A stretch of 64,000 nt of DNA from assembly GCA_029990175.1 (NCBI GenBank), contig JARKIP010000005.1, positions 30,823,501 through 30,887,500 of the forward strand, written 5' to 3'. The position numbers and the translations under genes were made by a program. The stretch comes from Petunia secreta (lineage: Eukaryota; Streptophyta; Magnoliopsida; Solanales; Solanaceae). This document shows, in pieces, positions 10,665-21,173 of this stretch. The first letter of the stretch is position 1. Each line of letters begins with the position of its first letter. The notes beneath the pieces are model-generated. The model did no database searches and was not told the origin of the DNA. It was given only the letters and a program-made list of their open reading frames with translations.

Positions 10665-11414
10665 TGATGCAATCGAAAATACGAAAGCGATAAAAGATAA
10701 GAAACGAGACGAGACTCACACTAAAGTCGAGTAGCAACGAAGAACTTGTTCCGTTACACCCCGAGCGATTGGAAAGAATCACCTACGCTAAGCAACTATC
10801 CTCAAGAGACACGAGGCTCAAGCAAATAGAATGATCGAAGATGGATTGAAGAGCAACTTGGATTCATCCAATTGATTTCAAGCCAAAAGAGTTACAATGT
10901 CAAGAGCTATGCTCATTCAATGTGTTTTGTGTTCAAAGTAGTGTGTAAACAATAAATGATGAAAGAGGGCATTTATAGCACCTCATTACAATGTTTCCTA
11001 GCATTCTGGTCCGCTGCTACTCGAGTGTTCTTCGCGATCGCGCAGAGTTATACGCGATCGCGTGGAACACTAAAATGCAGAAGGTCGCGATAGCGCGAGT
11101 CTTGGCGCGATCGCGCAGGCAAAAGAAATGGTCATCGCGATCGCGTGAGTGATGGACGCGATCGCGAAGAACAAGTTTCCAGTCTTAGGCAGTAAGCTCA
11201 GCAGACTTCCCCTGTTTTTGCCCTGTTTTGCTCCCCTGCTTCTTGCACTGTTTCCTGCCCTGTTTCCACATGGAATGAGCTCCAATGCATTGCCTTTAAG
11301 TCCTTCCCCGAGCTCGTCTCATCCCCGCCTCTCCAAACCAAGTGTAGGTGAGCGTCTTGTATGTCCTTGGCTTGACTTCGAGTGAATGGTCTCGATGCAA
11401 TTTGGGTTGCATCA
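10665..11414 (-). repeat. 3' LTR of element E (750 bp)
   Basis: Carries GCGATCGCG dyads at about 11034-11168 and a minus-strand TATA box at 10971-10977. The last 217 bases of the gag-pol frame lie inside this LTR. Confidence 0.95.
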
Positions 11415-14400
11415 TCCTCCCCTTCTTGAGAAGATTTCGTCCTCGAAATTGAGGCGTCCTCCTCCAAGGTGTCGTCACCTACATCAAAAGAAGTCAAGTC
11501 ACTAACATTGAAAGTAGTCGATACATTATACTCACCGGGCAAATCTATCACGTATGCATTGTTGTTGATCTTAGACAACACTTGGAATGGTCCATCGCCC
11601 CTTGGTGCCAACTTTCCTTTCCTTTGGATGGGAAATCTTTCCTTTCGGAAATGCACCCATACCCAATCTCCCTTCTTGAACTCCACCTTCTTTCTTCCTT
11701 TGTTCCTCTTGGTTGCTATCTTCTCATAAGCCTCTTCCAAAGCCTTCCGCGCTTTGGCGTGAAGTTCAAGTAACGCCTTGGCCCGAGCTTTACCTTCAAA
11801 ATCAACAACCACATCCCTTGGCAAAGGGGTAAGATCAAGAGGAATCAATGGGTTAAAACCATAAACACACTCAAATGGAGTCATGCCAATCATGCGATGT
11901 AAAGTGCGGTTATATGCAAACTCCATGAGTGGTAGCTTATCAATCCAAGTCCCGGCCTTTCCTTTGGTCATAGCTCGTAGTAGAGCTCCCAAAGTCCGGT
12001 TCACCACCTCGGTTTGCCCATCGGTTTGAGGGTGGTGGGACGTGGAGAAGAGCAATTTGGTGCCAAGAGCACCCCACAAACATTTCCAAAAATGGCTAAG
12101 GAACTTGGAGTCCCTATCACTAACAATGGTGCGAGGCACCCCATGCAATTTCAAGACATGATCAATAAACAAGGAAGCTACATGATGGGCATCATTAGTC
12201 TTTTTGCACGGAATGAAGTGAGCCATTTTGGAGAATCGGTCAACGACAACAAAAATGCTATCGTGTCCTCCTCTAGTCCGGGGTAAAGCCATGACAAAAT
12301 CCATAGAAAGATCAACCCACGGACTAGTAGGGATGGGCAAAGGAGTGTATAGTCCTTGGTTGTTGGATCTAGACTTGGCCCTCTTGCAATCCAAGCAAGC
12401 ATTGCAAAATCGTTCCACAAGAGGCCTCATTTTTGGCCAATGGAATTGCTCTTTAAGTATGGCCATAGTCTTGTCCACCCCAAAGTGACCCATCAAGCCC
12501 CCGCAATGTGCTTCTTGCACTAGCACATCTCTCCAGGAGGACTCGGGAACACACACTCGCCCATGCTTGAAAATGTAGCCATCTACCCATTGGTATTTCT
12601 CCACCCTTTCCCCACTCACTAGCGCATCATAAATGCTCTTGAGCTTTGGGTCATGAGCGTAAAATGACTTGATACTCTCAAAACCCACAAGTCTAGAAGC
12701 GAGAGTGGTGGCAAGAGCGAATTTTCTTGAAAGCGCATCGGCCACAATATTGTCCTTACCCTTTTTGTAATGAATTACATAAGGAAAGGACTCAATGAAC
12801 TCCACCCACTTGGCATGTCTCTTGTTCAACTTTTCTTGACCTCTTAGATGTTTGAGTGACTCATGGTCACTCTTAATCACAAATTCCCGAGGCCATAGAT
12901 AGTGTTGCCAATGGGCTAAGGCTCTCACGAGGGCATACAACTCCTTGTCATACGTGGAGTAATTCAAGGTTGCGCCCTTCAACTTCTCACTAAAGTAGGC
13001 AACGGGTCTCCCTTCTTGCATGAGAACACCCCCAATTCCCACCCCCGAGGCATCACATTCAACCTCAAAAGCCTTCCCGAAGTCGGGCAATTGTAGCAAG
13101 GGAGCGGTACTCAGCCTACCTTTCAATTCTTGGAAAGCTCTCTCTTGAGACTCTCCCCACACAAAGGGTTTATCTTTCTTCACCAACTCGGTGAGTGGTG
13201 CGGCAATGGTGCTAAAGTCTCTAACAAAGCGCCGATAGAAACTAGCAAGGCCATGGAAACTCCTCACATGAGAAACGGTGGTAGGAGTAGGCCAATCTCT
13301 AATGGCTTCAACTTTGGACTCATCAACTTCCACACCATTGGCACTAACAACAAAGCCCAAAAAGACAACCTTTTCAACACAAAAGGCACACTTCTTAAAG
13401 TTGGCATAGAGCTTTTCGGCTCGTAGCACTTCAAGCACTTGACTCAAGTGGCCCACATGGTCGTCTATTGACTTGCTATAAATCAATATGTCATCAAAGT
13501 AGACGACCACGAATTTGTTGATAAATGGCTTAAGCACGTGGTTCATTAATCTCATGAAAGTGCTAGGTGCGTTGGAGAGGCCGAAGGGCATCACCAACCA
13601 TTCATATAGACCAAACTTGGTCTTGAATGCGGTTTTCCACTCATCCCCGGGTTTCATCCGGATTTGATGGTAGCCGGACCTAAGGTCTATTTTAGAAAAG
13701 ACACTAGAACCACTAAGCTCATCCAACATATCATCCAAACGAGGTATGGGATGTCGATACTTTACCGTGATCTTGTTGACCGCTCGACAATCCACACACA
13801 TCCTCCAAGTGCCATCCTTCTTCGGAACAAGGATCACGGGCACGGCACAAGGGCTCAAGCTCTCCCTCACCAAGCCTTTGGTGAGCAACTCATCAATTTG
13901 CTTTTGTAGCTCCCTTGTGTCCTCGGGGTTGCTCCTATATGCCGGCTTGTTGGGAATTTGAGATCCCGGGACAAAGTCAATTTGATGTTCAATGCCCCTC
14001 AAAGGAGGCAATCCATCCGGCATCTCATCCGGGAACATGTCCTCATAAACCTTCAAAACATTTTCAATGGCACTAGGCAAAGGGTTAGGGTTAGATAAAT
14101 AATCACTTTCGGAATTTAAAACCATACCTTTGTGCACTAGGCATATGAGCATTTTGGTGCCATCATTACCTTTCAAAATCTCGCCCGGTTGCATCATGGC
14201 ACACATGCGACCGGTGGAAGTTGGTGGAGTCTCGGCCAAAGGTTTGGCCACAACCGGGGACTTGGCCTTAGCCGCTTCCCTCAACTCTTTCATGCGCCGA
14301 TAGTCTTCACTTACTTGCTTTGGGGACAAGGGTGTGAGCACAAACTTCTTCCCCTCATGTCTAACCGTGTAAGTGTTGGCCCGGCCATCATGAACCACTT

Positions 14401-16222
14401 GTTTGTCGTATTGCCACGGCCTACCAAATAAAAGGTGGCATGCTTGCATTGGCACCACGTCAAACATGTGTTCATCTTGATAGTTCCCAATCTTGAACCT
14501 AATCAAGACTTGCTTCAAGACCCTCAATTCCCCACACTCACTCAACCATTGCAAACGGTAGGGATTAGGGTGCTTTTGGGTAGTCAATTTCAATTGTGAG
14601 ACCAAGGATTGGCTCACCACATTTGCACAACTACCCGAGTCTATGATCATGGAACACACTTGCCCCTTCACTCTACACCGAGCATGGAACAAGTTTTCCC
14701 TTTGTTCATCTTCCCTCTCTTCACTCACCATGGTTCCCAAAATGCGGCGAACCACAAGGAACATATTAGGATCATCCCCCTCCGTCACTCTCTCTTCACC
14801 CTCACCCTCAACTTCCTCACTCTCCTCCTCAATCTCTCCCTCGGACTCACTTTCCCCCTCATAGACCAACCCATCATCCATCACAATCATCGTTTTCCGG
14901 GTAGGACACTCTTTGGCAAAGTGGCCGTATCCCTTACATTTATGGCATTGGAAAGAAGAAGAAGAAGGAGTATTTAAAGTAGTTTTAGAATTACCTCCAA
15001 CCTCTTTGTGGTCGCTCCTCGGGGTAGCCTTCTCAAAAGGCTTCTTCACATCTCGACTCCCACTTGCACCACTTGTGTATGGGGTCTTCCATTCTTTGGG
15101 GCGAGTTGTTGGAGTGGTAGTGGTGGTACTCCTATAGCGAGGAGCCTTTTCTTCTTTGAACCACTTCTCGGCCTCAACCGCGGCATCACACACATCTTGT
15201 AGAGAGTGGAAGGTGTGTAGCCTCAATTGGGAAGCAATCTCCCTACTCAAGCCACTTTTGAAACGGATGATAGCTTGTTCCTCATCCTCCGTTTCCATAT
15301 CAAGAGCCATCCGGTTCTTCTCAAAATCATTGAAATATTCATCAACGGGTTTGGAGCCTTGCTTCAATTCATAGAGCCGTTTGAGTTGCTCTTGTCGGTA
15401 CTTGGGAGTCACATACTTGTTGCTCATTATTTCTTTCAACTCTTCCCAAGTGATGTTCATCCGCAACCCAAGTCGTCTCCTCGAACGCTTCATGGATTCC
15501 CACCATGTAGAGGCATAAGATTCAAAGGAAGCAATGGCATATGTAGCCTTCTTCTCCTCGGACATATCATTCGTGTCAAAGACCCGCTCCAATTGAACCT
15601 TCCATTCTAAGAAAGCCTCCGGATCACTAGTTCCCTTGAAAGGCGGGATAGTGATCTTTACACTATTGAGGTTAGTGTCACGACCCCCACGATGTGGTCC
15701 CGGTTGACCCCCGTAGTAGTCTTCAACCTCATCATACTCCCTTCTCAAGTCCCTTCCCATGAAAGCCCTTGGAGGTCCTCGACCTCGCCCACGACCTCCA
15801 TCCATCCCTCGGCCTCCGTTCATTGCTCTCCTAGGTGGATAATGAGCATAAAAATCATCATCTAAACCGAGGCCCTCCCCTTCTTGAGCTTCATCAACTT
15901 GCTCAAGAGGAATCACATTTCTTCGGGGCCTTAAGAGTGGGACATCTCCTTGGGGATTGCCCAAGGGTTGGGGAGTGCCCAACGATCTTTCTCTAGCAAG
16001 AGCCTCGTCCCTCAACCGTTGTCGACGAACTAACTCCGCATATTGATCCGGCTTCATGATTGAATCATCACTTGTGCCTTCATTGGCATCCTTTTGGACA
16101 CTCGGGGTCCTTTCCTTTTCAAAGACCTCCATTCTAAGGTTCAAGGTTTTCACCTCGGCCAATAGGCTAGCCAAGACGTCAACGGGAACCTCAATGGTCG
16201 ATTTGGCCTTTTCATCCGCCAT
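11198..16222 (-). CDS. gag-pol: Element E gag-pol polyprotein (1674 aa)
   Basis: The ATG at 16222 (MADEK) follows a pyrimidine-rich TTGTAGGTACC context shared with C, D, I and K, so it is preferred over an in-frame ATG 19 codons upstream. Order: N-terminal gag; Arg-Gly-rich stretch (about 145-155); retrotransposon gag core (about 185-290); CCHC knuckle CHKCKGYGHFAKEC (425-438); retropepsin with DSG at 528-530; RT with YFDD at 908-911; RNase H with catalytic Asp near 1057; integrase HHCC (from 1239) and D1308, D1369, E1405 (D,D-35-E); a GPF module near 1543. All key catalytic residues are present. The frame runs through the polypurine tract and ends inside the 3' LTR, as in CRM elements. The polyprotein would form virus-like particles, mature itself, reverse transcribe and integrate. 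It is probably a helper for K, which shares its gag N-terminus and LTR class. Confidence 0.97.
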   Translation of the reverse strand: MADEKAKSTIEVPVDVLASLLAEVKTLNLRMEVFEKERTPSVQKDANEGTSDDSIMKPDQYAELVRRQRLRDEALARERSLGTPQPLGNPQGDVPLLRPRRNVIPLEQVDEAQEGEGLGLDDDFYAHYPPRRAMNGGRGMDGGRGRGRGPPRAFMGRDLRREYDEVEDYYGGQPGPHRGGRDTNLNSVKITIPPFKGTSDPEAFLEWKVQLERVFDTNDMSEEKKATYAIASFESYASTWWESMKRSRRRLGLRMNITWEELKEIMSNKYVTPKYRQEQLKRLYELKQGSKPVDEYFNDFEKNRMALDMETEDEEQAIIRFKSGLSREIASQLRLHTFHSLQDVCDAAVEAEKWFKEEKAPRYRSTTTTTPTTRPKEWKTPYTSGASGSRDVKKPFEKATPRSDHKEVGGNSKTTLNTPSSSSFQCHKCKGYGHFAKECPTRKTMIVMDDGLVYEGESESEGEIEEESEEVEGEGEERVTEGDDPNMFLVVRRILGTMVSEEREDEQRENLFHARCRVKGQVCSMIIDSGSCANVVSQSLVSQLKLTTQKHPNPYRLQWLSECGELRVLKQVLIRFKIGNYQDEHMFDVVPMQACHLLFGRPWQYDKQVVHDGRANTYTVRHEGKKFVLTPLSPKQVSEDYRRMKELREAAKAKSPVVAKPLAETPPTSTGRMCAMMQPGEILKGNDGTKMLICLVHKGMVLNSESDYLSNPNPLPSAIENVLKVYEDMFPDEMPDGLPPLRGIEHQIDFVPGSQIPNKPAYRSNPEDTRELQKQIDELLTKGLVRESLSPCAVPVILVPKKDGTWRMCVDCRAVNKITVKYRHPIPRLDDMLDELSGSSVFSKIDLRSGYHQIRMKPGDEWKTAFKTKFGLYEWLVMPFGLSNAPSTFMRLMNHVLKPFINKFVVVYFDDILIYSKSIDDHVGHLSQVLEVLRAEKLYANFKKCAFCVEKVVFLGFVVSANGVEVDESKVEAIRDWPTPTTVSHVRSFHGLASFYRRFVRDFSTIAAPLTELVKKDKPFVWGESQERAFQELKGRLSTAPLLQLPDFGKAFEVECDASGVGIGGVLMQEGRPVAYFSEKLKGATLNYSTYDKELYALVRALAHWQHYLWPREFVIKSDHESLKHLRGQEKLNKRHAKWVEFIESFPYVIHYKKGKDNIVADALSRKFALATTLASRLVGFESIKSFYAHDPKLKSIYDALVSGERVEKYQWVDGYIFKHGRVCVPESSWRDVLVQEAHCGGLMGHFGVDKTMAILKEQFHWPKMRPLVERFCNACLDCKRAKSRSNNQGLYTPLPIPTSPWVDLSMDFVMALPRTRGGHDSIFVVVDRFSKMAHFIPCKKTNDAHHVASLFIDHVLKLHGVPRTIVSDRDSKFLSHFWKCLWGALGTKLLFSTSHHPQTDGQTEVVNRTLGALLRAMTKGKAGTWIDKLPLMEFAYNRTLHRMIGMTPFECVYGFNPLIPLDLTPLPRDVVVDFEGKARAKALLELHAKARKALEEAYEKIATKRNKGRKKVEFKKGDWVWVHFRKERFPIQRKGKLAPRGDGPFQVLSKINNNAYVIDLPGEYNVSTTFNVSDLTSFDVGDDTLEEDASISRTKSSQEGEDDATQIASRPFTRSQAKDIQDAHLHLVWRGGDETSSGKDLKAMHWSSFHVETGQETVQEAGEQNRAKTGEVC
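11415..11449 (-). promoter_or_regulatory. PPT module of element E
   Basis: Minus-strand polypurine tract at 11415-11427 and hairpin at 11434-11449. In this element the module is also translated (SRTKSSQEGEDD). Confidence 0.9.
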
Positions 16223-17525
16223 GGTACCTACAACAACCAAAAACAAGAAAGGAAGATTAGAGTAAAAGTCCTCACTCACTCCCTCACCTTTGCTTGTCGC
16301 TCGGGTTCACTCAAGCTTGGGGGTTGGTTTCACACAAACTTGAAATCAATGGCCTCCTCGTAGTTGCGCAACCTCCTCAAAGATCAAACCAAAATACAAG
16401 AACCAAATGCTCTTCGGGAAGAGTGGATTCAATGGGACTCGATCAACGCCAAGCTATTTGGTGCGCACTTGAACCAAACAATTAACTACGAATCTTCTTT
16501 GGATTCTACTCTCCTCCTAGGCACGAGTATCCTATTCGCACAAGGGATTAGTACTAATTGGGTAGAAGTGTTACCCTCAAGGTACCAACCGGAAGTGGCG
16601 CGATCAAATGTTCAAAGATCGATTCGCCACTAAACGGATTCGGAATTGGACGAATTTTGGTTTGTGATCTAGAAACTCACCATATTTGATGATGCTATGG
16701 GAGTTTTGGTGGTTGGGAACTGTTACGACACCTTTGCGAACGTTCTGTCCAACTTCAGGAAATTCTGGAAATTGGTTCCCTTCGCGATCGCGTGCAGATG
16801 AGCGCGACCGCGATGAACAAAATTCAGAATTGGCGCGATAGCGCGAGACCTTGCGCGATCGCGCAGGTTTGTTCAGCTGAACCAGAATTTCGACAGAAAA
16901 ACAGCAGTTTTGGCACAACAACAACCCAAATGCAATGTATTTCAGTTTTCAAGCTTTCCAAAGATGTTTTTCAGCTGGAACAAACATTCCCCAATAGTTC
17001 ATACACAAAAACAACCATCAAACAACTTGTTTTCAAAGATTTTTTGACAAGTTCTTCAATATTTCCAAACCTTCAAGAACCAAATTTTCGATTTTCACTA
17101 CAATACTCCAAATGATGTTATGTTGGTATCAAAACAACGGGAAAACTATTGTGAACAATCCCCGATACCAAACATTCACAATATCATAACATCAAGCAAG
17201 TTTTGGCAAATTTTGCAAAATACCCAACCTAGGGTTCAATTTTTGAACTTTTGATTTTCAACTCCAAAACGCGTTTTGTTGGTGCCCAATTGTCGGGTTC
17301 ACGTAAACAAACAATCCCCGATAATCAAAACCAACAAAATCGTAACACAAGCGATTTCCTCCAAATTTTTGGGTTTTTGAGTTTTTTTTTTTTTGAATTT
17401 TTTTTTCTTCTTTTCAATATAACAAGAACAAGAACACGAAAATAAATGCGGAACAAAGATGACAAGCACGAAGAGTAGGACGAGGGCTCGTAAGAACGCA
17501 ACCCTAGCCTTGCTCTGATACCAAC
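16223..17525 (-). promoter_or_regulatory. Leader of element E with primer binding site
   Basis: Untranslated 5' region. The primer site is at 17512-17523 (minus strand TGGTATCAGAGC). An A/T-homopolymer-rich part lies at about 17380-17420. A second set of GCGATCGCG dyads is at 16784-16866, and the conserved leader block (CTTCCGGTT...) at about 16440-16600. No ORF here is supported. Confidence 0.8.
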
Positions 17526-18275
17526 TGATGCAATCGAAAATACGAAAGCGATAAAAGATAAGAAACGAGACGAGACTCACAATAAAGTCGAGTAGCAACG
17601 AAGAACTTGTTCCGTTACACCCCGAGCGATTGGAAAGAATCACCTACGCTAAGCAACTATCCTCAAGAGACACGAGGCTCAAGCAAATAGAATGATCGAA
17701 GATGGATTGAAGAGCAACTTGGATTCATCCAATTGATTTCAAGCCAAAAGAGTTACAATGTCAAGAGCTATGCTCATTCAATGTGTTTTGTGTTCAAAGT
17801 AGTGTGTAAACAATAAATGATGAAAGAGGGCATTTATAGCACCTCATTACAATGTTTCCTAGCATTCTGGTCCGCTGCTACTCGAGTGTTCTTCGCGATC
17901 GCGCAGAGTTATACGCGATCGCGTGGAACACTAAAATGCAGAAGGTCGCGATAGCGCGAGTCTTGGCGCGATCGCGCAGGCAAAAGAAATGGTCATCGCG
18001 ATCGCGTGAGTGATGGACGCGATCGCGAAGAGCAAGTTTCCAGTCTTAGGCAGTAAGCTCAGCAGACTTCCCCTGTTTTTGCCCTGTTTTGCTCCCCTGC
18101 TTCTTGCACTGTTTCCTGCCCTGTTTCCACATGGAATGAGCTCCAATGCATTGCCTTTAAGTCCTTCCCCGAGCTCGTCTCATCCCCGCCTCTCCAAACC
18201 AAGTGTAGGTGAGCGTCTTGTATGTCCTTGGCTTGACTTCGAGTGAATGGTCTCGATGCAATTTGGGTTGCATCA
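17526..18275 (-). repeat. 5' LTR of element E (750 bp)
   Basis: Nearly identical to 10665-11414, flanked on the right by TSD TAGTT. Confidence 0.95.
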
Positions 18276-18280
18276 TAGTT

Positions 18281-18408
18281 GCATAGCGTAGGTGTTCTTG
18301 TCCTTCTTCCGGGGTGTAACGGAACAAGTTCTCCGTTGCTACTTGGGATTAGAGATCGAGTTACGTCTCGTTCTTTATCTTTTACTTTTCCGCGTTTGAT
18401 TCTCATCA
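18281..18408 (+). repeat. 5' LTR of element D, right part
   Basis: Continuation of the LTR broken at 10664; ends GATTCTCATCA and is followed by the primer site. Confidence 0.9.
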
Positions 18409-19649
18409 GTTTGGTATCAGAGCAAGGCTCGGGTTTTGTTTCTACAAACCCCCGACCCTTGGTTCTTCGTGCCTAGTATCTATCCTTTTAGTTTTCTTGT
18501 TGCTGAAGTTATTGAAAGGAGAAAATTACAAAAAAATTGAAAAATTGAAAAATACAAAAATTGGTGTATCTTGTTGGTTTGGATGATTTATGAAATGGGT
18601 GTTATAGATTCTTGATCGTGAATGAATTCCCGTTACTTGGATACCAAAATTGTTTGGATTGGTGGAGTTTGAAAATTTGAAACCCCAAAACCCCTTAAAC
18701 CCTTGAAGAACTTGTTCTTGATGATTTTTGGCTTGATTCTTGGATTGGATTGATGTTTGCTTGAAAATTTGTTATTGGGGATTGAACTTCACTGAAAAAC
18801 AAACGATTTGATACCAATTTTGTGGGATTTGAGTATGGATAACACCAAGTTTGATGAATCACAATCCATTTTGAAAACCCTTTGAAAAACCCCCTTGTTC
18901 TTGAGTTCTTGGCATTGAATCTTGAATTTGATTGATTGTTTGGATGTTAATGTGATTGGGGTTTGTTAAGGAAGATCAAAAACAACTTTGGGTATCATTG
19001 GATTGTGAAAACAAGTTGAAAACATCGGATTTGGAGCTTGAAAATCGACTTGAAACGGGTTTGGAACGAGTTGGGAAAGGCTTCAGGCCAGGCGCCCCGC
19101 CAAAGCCAGGCGCCCCGCCTGACTTGGCTACTGCCTTAGTCCCAGGCGCCCCACCTAGACCCAGGCGCCCCTCCTGGAACACTGCACAGTTAGGCGCCCC
19201 CTCCTGAGTTCAGGCGCCCCACCTGAGTGCTGATAGTGTTGTTTCGGGTAGATTTTCATAGGCATTTCCCTTTGTTTGAATGCATTAATTCCGGTTAGTG
19301 CTATTAGAGTATAATCCTACTCGATTAGTACTAATTACTTTGAGCTAATAGGATCATCGTGCCTAGAAAGGAGACTAGAATTCAAAGAAGATCCGTAGTA
19401 TCTTTTGGTTCAAGTCCTCACTTCAAATTGCTTAGCGTTCATCGAGTCATATCAACTCCACTCGCCCCGGAGTGCAATTGGCTCGTGAATAGTTGGTTGG
19501 GTTGAGGATTGATAGTCAACTACTTGAAGCTTTTGGTAACAAGTCCGAGTGAAATATCCACCACCACCCCCAAAAGAGTGATCCGAGTGAACTCAAGTGA
19601 GGGAGTGAGTGAGGTCTTTTACTAACGTTTGTTGCTTCTTGTAGGTACA
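18409..19649 (+). promoter_or_regulatory. Leader of element D with primer binding site
   Basis: TGGTATCAGAGC at 18412-18423, an A-rich patch (about 18520-18560), GGCGCCCCGCC-class dyads at 19085-19225, the conserved block starting TTCCGGTTAGTGC at 19290, and a TTCTTGTAG/GTACA acceptor-like context before the gag ATG (AG ends 19644). Confidence 0.8.
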
Positions 19650-19694
19650 ATGGCAAACGATGGAGATGATCCCATGAAGCATTTCATGGCCACC
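19650..19694 (+). CDS. gag: Element D gag, first 15 codons
   Basis: Starts MANDGDDPMK, as in element I. The frame is broken by the C composite and resumes at 28088 after the duplicated CCACC. Confidence 0.85.
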
Positions 19695-20431
19695 TGATGA
19701 GACCCAAACCCCCTCAAGACCATTCACACGTAGCCAAGCTAAGGAGATCCAAGGAGTGCACATACACTTGGTGAGGAAGGGCCTTGAAGAAGGAAGCGAT
19801 TGGAAGCCGTTCCGGGTGCTCAAGCTAGGCCTCACGCCTAAGGAGGAAGAGAACCCAGCAGAGCTAGGCGCCCCGCCTACCCCAGGCGCCCCGCCTAGGG
19901 AGCTCACTGCCTAAGGCCCAGGCGCCCCGCCTAGATCCAGGCGCCCCGCCTGGCTTCAGCATATGCCAGGCGCCCCTCCCAGCCCCAGGCGCCCCTCCTA
20001 GCTACTGAATTTATGTTTCTTTGACTGTTTTGCCCTACGTGGCTTATTTGGTGAACCTTATTAGTAAGGGTAATTAAGTCTTTGTGTAAGCTTGGGAAAA
20101 CACTATAAATACCCAAGCTTAGCTTATTTTACACTTAGCTTATTATTGATATTGATGAATGTTGAACATTGAACATGAGCTTGGCTCTTGGTAATGAATG
20201 AAACCCTTGATCTTGGACTTGTATGTCTTCTAGCGGACCTAGATGAATACTCTTCCTCTTCGACCATTCTACTTGCGTGCTCGCGTTAGCTCGAGGGTAG
20301 TTGCATAGCGTAGGTGTTCTTGTCCTTCTCCCGGGGTGTATCGGAACAAGTTCTCCGTTGCTACTTGGGATTAGAGATCGAGTTACGTCTCGTTCTTTAT
20401 CTTTTACTTTTTCCGCGTTTGATTCTCATCA
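19695..20431 (+). repeat. Extra LTR of C, opposite orientation (737 bp)
   Basis: Starts TGATGAGACCC and ends TCTCATCA. GGCGCCCCGCC-class dyads lie at about 19864-19999 and TATAAAT at 20104-20110. At the one site where the two minus-oriented LTRs were seen to differ (20590 versus 27518), this copy agrees with its neighbour at 20437. Confidence 0.94.
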
Positions 20432-20436
20432 GTAAC
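20432..20436. other. Dyad centre of C palindrome (GTAAC)
   Basis: With the flanking ends the centre reads CATCAGTAACTGATG. Read on C's own (minus) strand it is CA, GTTAC, TG. The first three bases, GTT, equal the first three bases after the 5' LTR (GTTTGG). The symmetry continues two bases past the LTR on each side. Confidence 0.9.
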
Positions 20437-21173
20437 TGATGAGAATCAAACGCGGAAAAAGTAAAAGATAAAGAACGAGACGTAACTCGATCTCTAATCC
20501 CAAGTAGCAACGGAGAACTTGTTCCGATACACCCCGGGAGAAGGACAAGAACACCTACGCTATGCAACTACCCTCGAGCTAACGCGAGCACGCAAGTAGA
20601 ATGGTCGAAGAGGAAGAGTATTCATCTAGGTCCGCTAGAAGACATACAAGTCCAAGATCAAGGGTTTCATTCATTACCAAGAGCCAAGCTCATGTTCAAT
20701 GTTCAACATTCATCAATATCAATAATAAGCTAAGTGTAAAATAAGCTAAGCTTGGGTATTTATAGTGTTTTCCCAAGCTTACACAAAGACTTAATTACCC
20801 TTACTAATAAGGTTCACCAAATAAGCCACGTAGGGCAAAACAGTCAAAGAAACATAAATTCAGTAGCTAGGAGGGGCGCCTGGGGCTGGGAGGGGCGCCT
20901 GGCATATGCTGAAGCCAGGCGGGGCGCCTGGATCTAGGCGGGGCGCCTGGGCCTTAGGCAGTGAGCTCCCTAGGCGGGGCGCCTGGGGTAGGCGGGGCGC
21001 CTAGCTCTGCTGGGTTCTCTTCCTCCTTAGGCGTGAGGCCTAGCTTGAGCACCCGGAACGGCTTCCAATCGCTTCCTTCTTCAAGGCCCTTCCTCACCAA
21101 GTGTATGTGCACTCCTTGGATCTCCTTAGCTTGGCTACGTGTGAATGGTCTTGAGGGGGTTTGGGTCTCATCA
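20437..21173 (-). repeat. 3' LTR of element C (737 bp)
   Basis: Abuts the polypurine tract at 21174 and forms the right arm of the palindrome. Confidence 0.95.

Larger units (their letters stand above)
10665..18275 (-). mobile_element. Element E: intact autonomous Ty3/gypsy (CRM-like) retrotransposon, 7.6 kb
   Basis: Two 750-bp LTRs, primer site, a single uninterrupted gag-pol ORF, polypurine tract, and a perfect 5-bp target duplication TAGTT (10660-10664 and 18276-18280). I saw only two base differences between the LTRs (near 10721/17582 and 11172/18033), so the insertion is recent. The CRM assignment rests on TGATG...CATCA ends, the tRNA-Met site and pol overlapping the 3' LTR; no chromodomain is seen. 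Confidence 0.96.

Noticed and set aside
11198..11600. Chromodomain at the integrase C-terminus
   Set aside because: After the GPF module the tail of E and C is short, acidic and partly LTR-encoded; no aromatic-cage pattern is recognisable.
17380..17420. Poly(T)/poly(A) run as a processed-transcript tail
   Set aside because: The homopolymer sits inside the leader of E at the same place as A-rich patches in the other elements, with no retrocopy boundaries or TSD.
18975..19225. Small ORFs in the D leader
   Set aside because: They read through the GGCGCCCCGCC array as Gly-Ala-Pro repeats on either strand; low-complexity artefacts.
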